NCBI GenBank assembly: GCA_903957405.1
Contig: CAJBPC010000417.1
Span: 1-7,814, forward strand
Direction: 5' to 3'
From: an uncultured bacterium
Lineage (GTDB): Bacteria > Bacteroidota > Bacteroidia > Chitinophagales > Chitinophagaceae
Length of the DNA stretch: 7,814 nt
Shown here: piece by piece, positions 1 to 7,037 of the stretch
Layout: every line of letters starts with the position of its first letter
Position numbering within the stretch: position 1 is the stretch's first letter
Made by a program: the position numbers and the translations under genes
Notes under the pieces: model-generated
Told to the model about the DNA's origin: nothing
What the model saw: the letters and a program-made list of their open reading frames with translations, nothing else
Databases searched by the model: none

Positions 1-165
1 ATGCCGAAAGTTCATTCCACGGATAAAAGGGTTAAGCATGCATTTCTCTGTTCGGCAAGAAGGCGGAAGCAATGATTTTTCACCGGATAAGGAACCGGCA
101 ACACCCGTCGGGTCGCCGGGCATCATCAAAACATCGAGTCACAAACACGTAAAAATCTTTTTTTC
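1..165. other. 5' flank without a firmly supported gene
   Basis: No gene can be assigned with confidence in this stretch. Two open frames compete. On the plus strand, the frame starting at base 2 has no stop until a TGA at 167-169, which overlaps the ATG of the next gene as ATGA. It could be the tail of an upstream gene or a small 43-codon ORF from the ATG at 38. On the minus strand, an ATG at 126-124 (with a second ATG at 123-121) opens a frame that stays open for 42 codons to the window edge, with an in-frame stop (141-139) just upstream. Neither translation resembles a family I recognise. I found no good TAnnTTTG promoter on either strand. Short inverted repeats (for example 2-8 with 51-57, and ACCCGTCGGGT at 103-113) look incidental. 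Confidence 0.3.
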
Positions 166-837
166 ATGAGTACAACGGCAACCATCCTCGGGGCTACGGG
201 CATGATCGGAGGCGAGATCCTGAAGCTCCTGCTGGAAGACCCAGCTTATTCGAATCTGCGTGTGGTCGGTAGAAGTTCCTGCGGCGTCATGCATCCCAAG
301 CTGGAAGAGTATGTGATCGACCTGCAAGATCAGAACGCCCTCGAGCAGGCCATTGCCGGGAGCGAGACGGTTTTTGTCGCAGTCGGCACCACCAACCGGC
401 AGGTGAAGGGAGACAAGGAGGCGTACCGCAAAGTGGATTTCGACATTCCCGTCAATGCGGCGAAGGCTGCCGCGAAATTCGGCGTGTATGGGTTTGCGTT
501 AGTATCGGCGGTGGGGGCCGATCCGAACAATGAATACAATTTTTACATCAAGCTCAAAGGGGTCACCGAAGAGACCGTCGCGGAACAGATGATCCCTCAG
601 ACGATGATTTTTCGTCCCTCGCTGCTCATGGGCGAGCGGAAGGAGAAGCGGCCCATGGAGAAGATCGCACAGGTTGTGATGCCGGTGGTCAACCTCTGCC
701 TTCGGGGTTCATGGGGCAGATACAAGGGCATCGCCGCGGGCGATGTGGCAAAGGCCATGGTCAATGCGGCAAAGACAAAGCCCAAAGGGATACATTTTTT
801 CGAGTATGCGGAGATGATGGCACTTGCAGGAAAATGA
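166..837 (+). CDS. TIP30/HTATIP2-like NAD(P)-binding oxidoreductase (atypical short-chain dehydrogenase)
   Basis: This is a 223-residue soluble cytoplasmic protein with a Rossmann fold. The N-terminal glycine motif is G9-A-T-G12-M-I-G15, in the GxxGxxG spacing of atypical/extended SDRs that bind NAD(P). A second conserved strand reads VAVGTTNR (71-78), matching the LGTT segment of the TIP30 family. The catalytic region has S114 in VSAVGAD and a Y127-x3-K131 pair followed by G-V-T-E, the position where TIP30-like proteins have YxxxKGxxE. FRPSLLMGER (149-158) matches the family's RP-hhh-xxR segment. Length is close to the usual 210-240 residues, with no signal peptide or membrane segment. The ATG at 166 places the glycine motif at the expected distance from the N-terminus; the upstream sequence is A/T-rich without a Shine-Dalgarno motif, as is common in Bacteroidota. 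The gene converges with the ATPase gene, with a hairpin between them. The substrate is unknown; it could be an epimerase-like or quinone/carbonyl reductase enzyme. Confidence 0.88.
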   Translation: MSTTATILGATGMIGGEILKLLLEDPAYSNLRVVGRSSCGVMHPKLEEYVIDLQDQNALEQAIAGSETVFVAVGTTNRQVKGDKEAYRKVDFDIPVNAAKAAAKFGVYGFALVSAVGADPNNEYNFYIKLKGVTEETVAEQMIPQTMIFRPSLLMGERKEKRPMEKIAQVVMPVVNLCLRGSWGRYKGIAAGDVAKAMVNAAKTKPKGIHFFEYAEMMALAGK

Positions 838-868
838 ATCATCAGGCTGTCGGGCTGCCATGCATGCG

Positions 869-923
869 TAAAGCGGCAAGGCCGGAGATCATCATGGTTG
901 TAATCTCCGACCTTGCCGCTTTA
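869..923. terminator. Bidirectional intrinsic terminator between convergent genes
   Basis: The left arm (869-889) and right arm (903-923) are complementary over 21 positions with a single mismatch (C882 against A910), leaving a 13-nt loop (890-902). The stem begins TAAA and ends TTTA, so each strand carries an A-rich entry and a short T-rich exit. On the plus strand the stem is followed by ATGTTTTGG. It lies 31 bases after the stop of the oxidoreductase and 36 bases beyond the stop of the ATPase on the other strand. Position and symmetry fit a shared terminator for both convergent genes. The U-tracts are short, so efficiency could differ between directions. Confidence 0.8.
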
Positions 924-959
924 TGTTTTGGAGGAAATCGGACCCTTTGAAGGCGTACG

Positions 960-2480
960 TTAAAAATCCTGATCCTCATCCTCCTGATAATCGCCTCCGT
1001 CACCTTTCATGTCCAGCATCGATCCCATGAGGTCTTTGAATTCGATGCCTGCATCCAGGACTTTCTTGCTGATGAGGGAATGTGAGGCAAGTCCGTGAAG
1101 TATGAATTCCATCATGAGTGCGAGTTCCGCTTCCGGCGCGGATGGGAATTGTTTTTTCGCAAGCGCATGAAGTCCGTCTACTTTATAGAGTGCCAGGGTT
1201 TTTTCTGAGTCTTTGGTGTTGAAGAGCATGTCGAGCGAGTTTCCCAGATCGAACCAGCTGATGATGCTTCGGAAGGGGTTGTCTGCCGGCTTGGCCTGCT
1301 GTCCTTTGACTTTTCTTTTCTTGGGGCCATCCGGGCTCGGGAAGTTTTGAGCGAAAAGGGTTCTTATGGCACGTTCGAGGAGATTGAATGACACCTGGTA
1401 CGGACCTTCTTGCTCTCCTTCGTAGACCAGTTCGATCTTGCCGGTGACGGAGGGGATGATGCCACTCAGGTCGCTCATCCACACCTGTGTCTTTTTTTCC
1501 TTGTTGATGATCGCCCTTCTTTCCGCCGCACTCACGGCATTTTCAAAGGCCGCGATGGTCAGTCGGGCTGATACGCCGCTTTTCTGGTCGACGAATTCGC
1601 TGTTGCGTGCTTCGAAGGAAACCTGTTCAATGAGGCGTTTCACGAGGTCGCTGACCTCGACTTTTTTCTGTTGTTCGGGATGGATGGACGCTTCCTGTTT
1701 GGTGATGGCGAGTGCCGTCTCAACGCTCTTTGGATAGTGTGTGAGTATCTGGCTTTCTATCCTGTCTTTTAGGGGCGTGACGATGGATCCCCTGTTGGTG
1801 TAGTCCTCGGGGTTCGCTGTGAAAACAAACAGGATGTCTAGGGGCATCCTGAGTTTGAAGCCACGGATCTGGATATCTCCTTCCTGCAGGATGTTGAAGA
1901 GTGCCACCTGGATGCGTGCCTGAAGGTCGGGCAGTTCATTGATGACGAAGATGCCTCGGTTGCTGCGGGGTATGATGCCATAATGGATCACGCGTTCATC
2001 AGCGAAGCTCAGACGGAGGTTTGCCGCTTTCACGGGGTCTATGTCCCCGATCAGGTCTGCCACACTCACGTCGGGCGTGGCGAGTTTCTCTCCGTAGCGT
2101 TCGCTGCGGTGCAGCCAGTGTATGGGGGTATCTTCCCCTTTTTCTGCTATCAACGACTTGGCATGGCTGGATGTCGGATGCATGGGGTCGTCGTTGATTT
2201 CACTGCCATCGACGACAGGGATGTATTCGTCGAGCAGTTCCGTCATCTGCCGGGCCATTCTCGTCTTTGCCTGGCCGCGAAGTCCGAGGAACAGTATGTT
2301 GTGTCGGGAGAGCAGTGCCCTTTCCGTATCCGGGATGACCGAATCCTCATATCCGAGAATGCCGGGGAATGCTTCTTCTCCTTTTTTGAGTTTTGAGATG
2401 AGGTTTTGACGAATCTCTTCTTTCACCGAACGGGGGATATAGCCCGAACGTTTCAGTTCACCTAATGTTGATGGTCGCAT
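960..2480 (-). CDS. MoxR/magnesium-chelatase-I-like AAA+ ATPase, partner of a VWA protein
   Basis: This 506-residue cytoplasmic AAA+ ATPase should use ATP hydrolysis to remodel or load metal into an unknown client together with its VWA partner. Walker A is GLRGQAKT (66-73), with Ala before the catalytic Lys as in some MoxR proteins. The Walker B position reads GIFVINEL (176-183), so the usual Asp is N181 while E182 is kept. Sensor 1 lies in FTANPEDYTNRG (220-231, N223). R240 in TPLKDR is a likely arginine finger, and GVSARLTI (302-309) holds the sensor 2 Arg306. The INELPDL and ANPEDYTNRG...TPLKDR blocks are those I recall from the ChlI-like family that includes mycobacterial Rv0958. A basic, Lys-rich linker (386-397) joins a helical C-terminal domain, and the tail is acidic (499-506). 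It begins 29 bp after the VWA gene in the same orientation. No clear Shine-Dalgarno precedes the ATG; ACATT directly abuts it, as in the VWA gene. The client is not identifiable from sequence. Confidence 0.9.
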   Translation of the reverse strand: MRPSTLGELKRSGYIPRSVKEEIRQNLISKLKKGEEAFPGILGYEDSVIPDTERALLSRHNILFLGLRGQAKTRMARQMTELLDEYIPVVDGSEINDDPMHPTSSHAKSLIAEKGEDTPIHWLHRSERYGEKLATPDVSVADLIGDIDPVKAANLRLSFADERVIHYGIIPRSNRGIFVINELPDLQARIQVALFNILQEGDIQIRGFKLRMPLDILFVFTANPEDYTNRGSIVTPLKDRIESQILTHYPKSVETALAITKQEASIHPEQQKKVEVSDLVKRLIEQVSFEARNSEFVDQKSGVSARLTIAAFENAVSAAERRAIINKEKKTQVWMSDLSGIIPSVTGKIELVYEGEQEGPYQVSFNLLERAIRTLFAQNFPSPDGPKKRKVKGQQAKPADNPFRSIISWFDLGNSLDMLFNTKDSEKTLALYKVDGLHALAKKQFPSAPEAELALMMEFILHGLASHSLISKKVLDAGIEFKDLMGSMLDMKGDGGDYQEDEDQDF

Positions 2481-2509
2481 AATGTATTCTTTTCTAAGGC
2501 TTCTTTTGC

Positions 2510-3607
2510 TCAGTAGAGTGATTTCCTCTTACCGCTTTCGAAATCGGTGAATATGAAAGCACCGAGTTTGTCAAGGGATGCGAAGAAAGCCTTTCCGTTG
2601 TTGGTCTCCGTGAATTCATTCACGAATTTCTGCAGGTATGGGTCGCTGGCGATCATGAAGGTCGTTATCGGGATCTTCAGTTTCTTGCATTGCGCCGCGA
2701 GGTTGAGGCAGCGGGCGGTTATCTTCCTGTCGAGGCCGAAGCTGTTCTTATAGTATTTGCCAGCTATCTTGAGGCAGGTGGGTTTCCCGTCGGTGATCAT
2801 GAAGATCTGTTTGTTCGGGTTTTTCCTTCTGCGAAGGATGTCCATTGCCATCTCCAGTCCTGCGACGGTGTTGGTATGGAATGGACCGACCTGCAGGTAT
2901 GGGATGTCTTTGACTTCGATCATGGATGCATCGTCACCGAATACGACGATGTCCAGCGTATCCTTCGGGTATTTCGTTTTGATGAGTTCGCTGAGGGCCA
3001 TGGCCACTTTCTTGGCGGGCGTGATCCTGTCTTCCCCGTAGAGGATCATCGAATGCGAGATGTCGATCATCAGTACGGTCGATGTCTGCGTTTTGAAGTC
3101 GGTCTCGCGGATCTCCAGGTCATCTTCGCTCATGCGAAATGAATCGATCCCGTGTTGAATCTGTGCGTTGCGAATCGAGCTTGTGAAATCGATCTGTTCG
3201 ATCATGTCGCCGAAGCGAAAGGGCCTGGTCTCGGAGTTTGACTCGTCTCCAAGTCCGGGCTTGAAGGACTGGTGGTTGCCCTGTTTTGATTTCTTCAGTT
3301 TTCCGAAGATCTCCTCCAGGCTTTTCTTTCGAATACCCTGTTCGGTCTTGGGTGTGATCTTGAAGGCTCCGTCACCCGCGCTTTCATCGAGGTATCCTTT
3401 TTGTTTGAGGTCTTCGATGAAGTCACCCATACCATATTCGGCATCGGTGAGCTGGTATTTCTTATCGAGCTGTGTCATCCAGTTCAGGGCTTCATTGGCC
3501 TCTCCGCTGGTATAGGAGAGAAGCTGCAGGAATATATCCAGCAGCTTCTCGAAAGTTGATTTTCCGTTGCTGTTCGGGTTGAAGTTGGTGAAGCGGTATC
3601 CTTTCAT
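2510..3607 (-). CDS. VWA-domain protein, partner of the MoxR-like ATPase
   Basis: This is a 365-residue protein with no signal peptide or membrane segment, so it should be cytoplasmic. The N-terminal part (1-110) is helical and charged, with a possible winged-helix-like segment (GYLDES...FKITPKTEQGIRK, 71-94). A linker leads to a C-terminal von Willebrand A domain at about 174-355. The metal-ion-dependent adhesion site is complete: D182-I-S184-H-S186, a Thr at T245 or T247 in HTNTVAGL, and D273 in ITDGKPT. It can therefore be expected to bind Mg2+ or Mn2+ and, through it, an acidic partner residue. Such proteins are paired with MoxR/ChlI-like ATPases, and that gene follows 29 bp downstream. 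AAGGA at 3618-3614, six bases before the ATG, is a plausible Shine-Dalgarno sequence and supports this start. The DUF2723 gene ends 75 bp upstream, and neither a promoter nor a terminator is visible in that gap. The paralogue I recall is mycobacterial Rv0959; its exact function is unknown. Confidence 0.88.
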   Translation of the reverse strand: MKGYRFTNFNPNSNGKSTFEKLLDIFLQLLSYTSGEANEALNWMTQLDKKYQLTDAEYGMGDFIEDLKQKGYLDESAGDGAFKITPKTEQGIRKKSLEEIFGKLKKSKQGNHQSFKPGLGDESNSETRPFRFGDMIEQIDFTSSIRNAQIQHGIDSFRMSEDDLEIRETDFKTQTSTVLMIDISHSMILYGEDRITPAKKVAMALSELIKTKYPKDTLDIVVFGDDASMIEVKDIPYLQVGPFHTNTVAGLEMAMDILRRRKNPNKQIFMITDGKPTCLKIAGKYYKNSFGLDRKITARCLNLAAQCKKLKIPITTFMIASDPYLQKFVNEFTETNNGKAFFASLDKLGAFIFTDFESGKRKSLY

Positions 3608-3682
3608 AATGTTTCCTTACTTAATGACAATTCACTTCCCCTTAAGTTCATTCCCGATGCTGCCTGCCTGTCCGATTGACCT

Positions 3683-6600
3683 TTATTTCATGGAATCGGG
3701 CGCATTCATGATGATTCCGGATGATTCGTTCGATGGCAACGCCGCTTTTTTGTACATCATCTCCATGTTATTCAGGTACTCCTGCAGGGCAAAAGACTGG
3801 CGGATATCGATGAACATTCCCCTTTGCCGGTTGCTGAGGTTGTCCGCTTTTCCGGTCATGATGTCCTGTATGGCCATCATGAGTTCCTGTACCGACATGT
3901 TTCCGAGGTAAGCGTAGTATGCGAGTTGTTCCCGGAGGTCTTTGTTCACGGCACCGGCGATCTTATCGCCGAGTTTTGTGTCATCGGCTTTGTATGCGGC
4001 TTCAGCCAGCTGGGCGCTGATCATGTTATGTTGGTTCTGGCGGCTTACCAGCCCGTAGGGCACATTGTCTGCGCGCATGTTGCTGTCAAGCCTTTGGAGG
4101 AGTTTCCTTGCCTCTTCTTTGCGATTGCTGGACGCCAGGCTGTTTGACACTTCAGCATACGACTGGCGGATGCCTATGAGGTGCCTGCGGTTTTCCTCAT
4201 CGAAGTACACGCCTTGTTTTTCCGATCCTCCGAAAGCGAAGTCTTTGTTGAGTTTTTCGAAAGCCCATCCGTCGTTCACCATATTCTGGCCTGCGAGGGG
4301 CACCAAGCGATAGCTCATGCCGTCGTTGCGGAGGTATTGCGCGAATCCCAGCTCTCCGAAGGGCGAGGTGAAGTAGATGGGGCGCTTCCATTTGTTTGCG
4401 GCGATGACGTTCAGCACGGCCAAATCGTTTTTGAGCAGGATGTTCCGGGGCAGTTCGAAACGGATCTCCGTCAGGACGCTGTCTTCCGGATTCACGGTTT
4501 TGTTCTGGCGGACGAGGTTCACGTCTACGGTGATGGCGATCTTTTTCACCGGGAGGAAGTTCATCATGGATCCGTCCTGGGCCTGTACCATTTTCTCAGG
4601 GTCATCGCTGCCGATGAAATCGTTCATCAGGCTGTACAGTTCTATGTATCGGTTTTGGTCTGTCAGGCCCGACTTCTCATAGAAGCGTACGAAATCCCTT
4701 TTGCTGCCTTCGATCTTATCTGCCGACCAAAGCACATCGATGGGGTCGCTGTCATTGATCTTATAGCGGAGCTGATTGATGTACCAGTCGATGCCCAGCA
4801 GGCTATAGTTGACGACCCTGACATCTTTGCGGATGCCTTCCACTTCTTGGGCGTACCAAAGCGGGTAGGTGTCGTTGTCGCCGAATGAGAAGAGGATGGC
4901 ATTGGGTGCGCAGCTCTCCAGGTAGTTTTTTGCGAGATCGCGTGCCATGACTTTCTTGCTGCGGTCATGGTCATCCCATTCCTGTGATGCCATGATCACC
5001 GGTACGGCCAGCAGGGTGATGCCTGCGGCTGCGTAGTTCGCTCCGGCCTGGCCGAGGAAGCGCTGCAGCCATTCCTTGACCTGCATCACACCCAGACCGA
5101 TCCAGACGGCAAATGCGTAGAACGAGCCGACAAAGGCATAGTCTCGTTCGCGGGGTTGGTTGCCTGCCTGATTCAGGTAGAACACGATGGCCAATCCGGT
5201 AAAGAAGAACAGCAGGAAGGTCACGAGGAAGTCGCGTTCATCCTTTCGGTATTGGAAGAAGATGCCGATCAGCCCGAGGATGAAGGGTAGGGCGAAGAGT
5301 GTGTTCCTTGCCTTATTGTTCCGGAGCGTTTCTGGGAGTTTGTCTTGGTTTCCGAGGAGCATGTTGTCGATGAATGCAATGCCGGTGATGGTATTGCCGT
5401 CCCGCACATTCCCGAGGCCCTGTACGTCGTTTTGTTTTCCGATGAAGTTCCATCCGAAGTAGCGCATGTACATCCATCCGATCTGGTACGACAACGCCCA
5501 GCGGATATTGTCGACCTGTGTGGGTCTTTCATCCTCGCCGAGGTTCAGCCATTGCTTGTAGAATGTAGCGTGACCTTGTTCGTTGCTGGCATCCCACACA
5601 CGCGGCAGGAGCATCTTGTCTTCGCTTTCATATACCGGGGTGATATCTCGCCCCGTGCTGATGTAATTCTCCTTGCCTTTGACGTATTTGAGGTCACCTT
5701 CTTCGTAGTTGGAGGGGGATGCCGTGAATACCTGCCCGTAGATGAGGGGGAAGTCGCCATATTGTTCACGGCCGAGGTAGCCGACAAGGCTCATGGGGTT
5801 GTCGACATTGTACATATCGATGGCGGGATCCGCTGCAGACCTCACAAGGGTTGTGAGGTAAGTCGAGTAGCCGATCATCATGAAGCCGAAGCACCACATG
5901 ACCAGTTTGAGTGCATATGGATTTTTTTTGATCGCAGTCAATCCGTAGCGACCACCCATATAGACAGCCGCTGCCACGATGAGTATTTTCAGTGCGGAGG
6001 AACCTGTCGTGCCTTCGGAAATGAAAGGATAGAGCACGGTGAATGCCATGAGTGACAGCCAGATGATGAATGGCATGCTCTTAATTCCGTCAGCGTTTGA
6101 CAGGCGGATGCCGTACCAGATGAGTGCGGTCAGCAGCAGGAAATAGAAGATGAATCCACTGAAGAAAGGCAGACCGAGGTTGTTGACGAAGAAGATGTCG
6201 AAGCTGCCAGCCGCCTTGATGGTGTATTGTATGACGGCCTTTTGCACCACTCCGGTGATGATGCATCCAACGACAAAGGCCCAGAAAGTACCCCAGGCGG
6301 TCACTTTGAACCTTTTGAAGTAGTAGATCATCACGATGGCCGGTATTGTGAGTAGGTTCAGCAAGTGCACACCGATGGACAGGCCCATTATGAAAAATAT
6401 CAGGACGATCCAGCGGTCGGCTCCTTCCTGGCCCGCCTGGTGTTCCCATTTGAGCATCATCCAGAATACGAGTGCGGTGAAGAAGGATGACAGTGCGTAC
6501 ACCTCGCCTTCTACCGCGCTATACCAGAATGAGTCGCTGAAAGTGTAGGCAAGGGCACCCACTGTGCCGGCCGCCATGATCGAAAAGATCTGTTGGCCCG

Positions 6601-6937
6601 AGAGCTCGTTGCTCTCCTTGTGATAAATTTTTCGTGCGAAGTGCGTGATGGTCCAGAAAAGGAAGAGGATCGTGAATCCGCTGGCCACTGCGCTCATGAC
6701 GTTCACCGCCTTTGCTGCTGTCAGGGGGTCATCACCGAAGATGATGATGAATACACGACCGATCAGGACGAATAACGGTGCTCCGGGCGGGTGTGGGACC
6801 TGCAGTTTGAAGCAGGAACTCACGAATTCTCCGCAATCCCAGAGGCTTCCCCCTGCTTCTGCGGTCATGATGTACACACTGCTTGCGATCAGCGCTACTA
6901 GCCAGCCGGTGATGTTATTGATCTTTTGAAATGACAT
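3683..6937 (-). CDS. DUF2723 (GT117 / TMEM260-like) membrane glycosyltransferase-like protein
   Basis: This 1084-residue protein has about 14-15 predicted membrane helices in two clusters (roughly 12-363 and 546-650). A loop lies between them (364-545), and a soluble C-terminal part (651-1084) is helical and possibly TPR-like from about 920. The N-terminus carries the DUF2723 signature: SLWDCGEF (31-38, D34 and E37) followed by HPPGAP (49-54). The acidic pair in the first loop is where GT-C enzymes keep catalytic residues. Other conserved-looking blocks are AVEGEVYALSSFF (141-153), QPRERDYAFVGSF (594-606), FSFGDNDTYPLWYAQEVEG (683-701) and NKWKRPIYF (848-856). Human TMEM260 of this family O-mannosylates plexin-type IPT domains. 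By analogy this protein may transfer a sugar from a lipid carrier to secreted proteins, but the bacterial substrate is unproven. Length is normal for Bacteroidota members, and the hydrophobic start MSFQKINNITGW fits the family. A consensus promoter lies 24 bp upstream, and the VWA gene follows after 75 bp. Confidence 0.9.
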   Translation of the reverse strand: MSFQKINNITGWLVALIASSVYIMTAEAGGSLWDCGEFVSSCFKLQVPHPPGAPLFVLIGRVFIIIFGDDPLTAAKAVNVMSAVASGFTILFLFWTITHFARKIYHKESNELSGQQIFSIMAAGTVGALAYTFSDSFWYSAVEGEVYALSSFFTALVFWMMLKWEHQAGQEGADRWIVLIFFIMGLSIGVHLLNLLTIPAIVMIYYFKRFKVTAWGTFWAFVVGCIITGVVQKAVIQYTIKAAGSFDIFFVNNLGLPFFSGFIFYFLLLTALIWYGIRLSNADGIKSMPFIIWLSLMAFTVLYPFISEGTTGSSALKILIVAAAVYMGGRYGLTAIKKNPYALKLVMWCFGFMMIGYSTYLTTLVRSAADPAIDMYNVDNPMSLVGYLGREQYGDFPLIYGQVFTASPSNYEEGDLKYVKGKENYISTGRDITPVYESEDKMLLPRVWDASNEQGHATFYKQWLNLGEDERPTQVDNIRWALSYQIGWMYMRYFGWNFIGKQNDVQGLGNVRDGNTITGIAFIDNMLLGNQDKLPETLRNNKARNTLFALPFILGLIGIFFQYRKDERDFLVTFLLFFFTGLAIVFYLNQAGNQPRERDYAFVGSFYAFAVWIGLGVMQVKEWLQRFLGQAGANYAAAGITLLAVPVIMASQEWDDHDRSKKVMARDLAKNYLESCAPNAILFSFGDNDTYPLWYAQEVEGIRKDVRVVNYSLLGIDWYINQLRYKINDSDPIDVLWSADKIEGSKRDFVRFYEKSGLTDQNRYIELYSLMNDFIGSDDPEKMVQAQDGSMMNFLPVKKIAITVDVNLVRQNKTVNPEDSVLTEIRFELPRNILLKNDLAVLNVIAANKWKRPIYFTSPFGELGFAQYLRNDGMSYRLVPLAGQNMVNDGWAFEKLNKDFAFGGSEKQGVYFDEENRRHLIGIRQSYAEVSNSLASSNRKEEARKLLQRLDSNMRADNVPYGLVSRQNQHNMISAQLAEAAYKADDTKLGDKIAGAVNKDLREQLAYYAYLGNMSVQELMMAIQDIMTGKADNLSNRQRGMFIDIRQSFALQEYLNNMEMMYKKAALPSNESSGIIMNAPDSMK

Positions 6938-6945
6938 GGGTTCAT
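6898..6945 (-). other. Possible 15-codon leader ORF overlapping the DUF2723 start
   Basis: An ATG at 6945-6943 lies eight bases upstream of the assigned DUF2723 ATG, in a different frame. It opens 15 codons before a TAG at 6900-6898, inside the DUF2723 gene. Neither ATG has a Shine-Dalgarno sequence. If initiation scans or slides locally, this frame could compete with the main start. The assigned DUF2723 start is preferred because it gives the family N-terminus. The leader ORF may well be chance. Confidence 0.15.
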
Positions 6946-6960
6946 GTTGAATTTGAGTGG

Positions 6961-6991
6961 CAAACCTAAAGGAATTTTATTTACAGGCAAA
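6961..6991 (-). promoter_or_regulatory. Bacteroidota sigma-ABfr-type promoter for the DUF2723-VWA-ATPase unit
   Basis: Reading the minus strand, TTTG at 6991-6988 is followed after exactly 19 bases by TAGGTTTG at 6968-6961. This matches the Bacteroidota -33 TTTG and -7 TAnnTTTG consensus in every fixed position and in spacing. Transcription would start a few bases downstream, near 6955, giving a short leader of roughly 15-20 nt before the ATG at 6937. The site sits in the 100-bp gap between the DUF62 stop and the DUF2723 start. No terminator hairpin is evident for the DUF62 gene in that gap, so some read-through from upstream is possible. Confidence 0.8.
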
Positions 6992-7037
6992 GGACGGTTT
7001 ATAGCTTCATGTGCTGTTCTGCGGACAGGAGCGGTCT

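Noticed and set aside
36..43. GCATGCAT sequence also seen near 860-866, considered as a repeat or site
   Set aside because: It is a short palindrome-rich 7-8 mer seen only twice, without consistent context.
711..950. Plus-strand frame overlapping the end of the oxidoreductase gene and the terminator
   Set aside because: It is out of frame with the conserved oxidoreductase, runs through the terminator hairpin and has an Arg/Gly-rich translation without family features.
1308..1325. PKKRKV in the ATPase linker, identical to the SV40 large T nuclear localisation signal
   Set aside because: The protein is a bacterial cytoplasmic ATPase and the hexapeptide sits in a Lys-rich low-complexity linker. 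The match is most likely chance.
1983..2396. 137-codon plus-strand frame antisense to the ATPase
   Set aside because: It covers the Walker A and Walker B coding region of a clearly real minus-strand gene, and the translation is unrecognisable.
3608..3682. Possible internal promoter or terminator between the DUF2723 and VWA genes
   Set aside because: No TAnnTTTG box and no convincing hairpin were found. Only a short CAGG-type direct repeat is present.
4181..4888. 235-codon open frame on the plus strand, antisense to the DUF2723 gene
   Set aside because: It lies wholly inside a well-supported conserved gene and its translation resembles no family. It is explained by the codon bias of the opposite strand.
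5345..6055. 236-codon open frame on the plus strand, antisense to the DUF2723 gene
   Set aside because: Same situation: the minus-strand frame carries conserved membrane and loop segments, and the antisense translation has no recognisable domain or start context.
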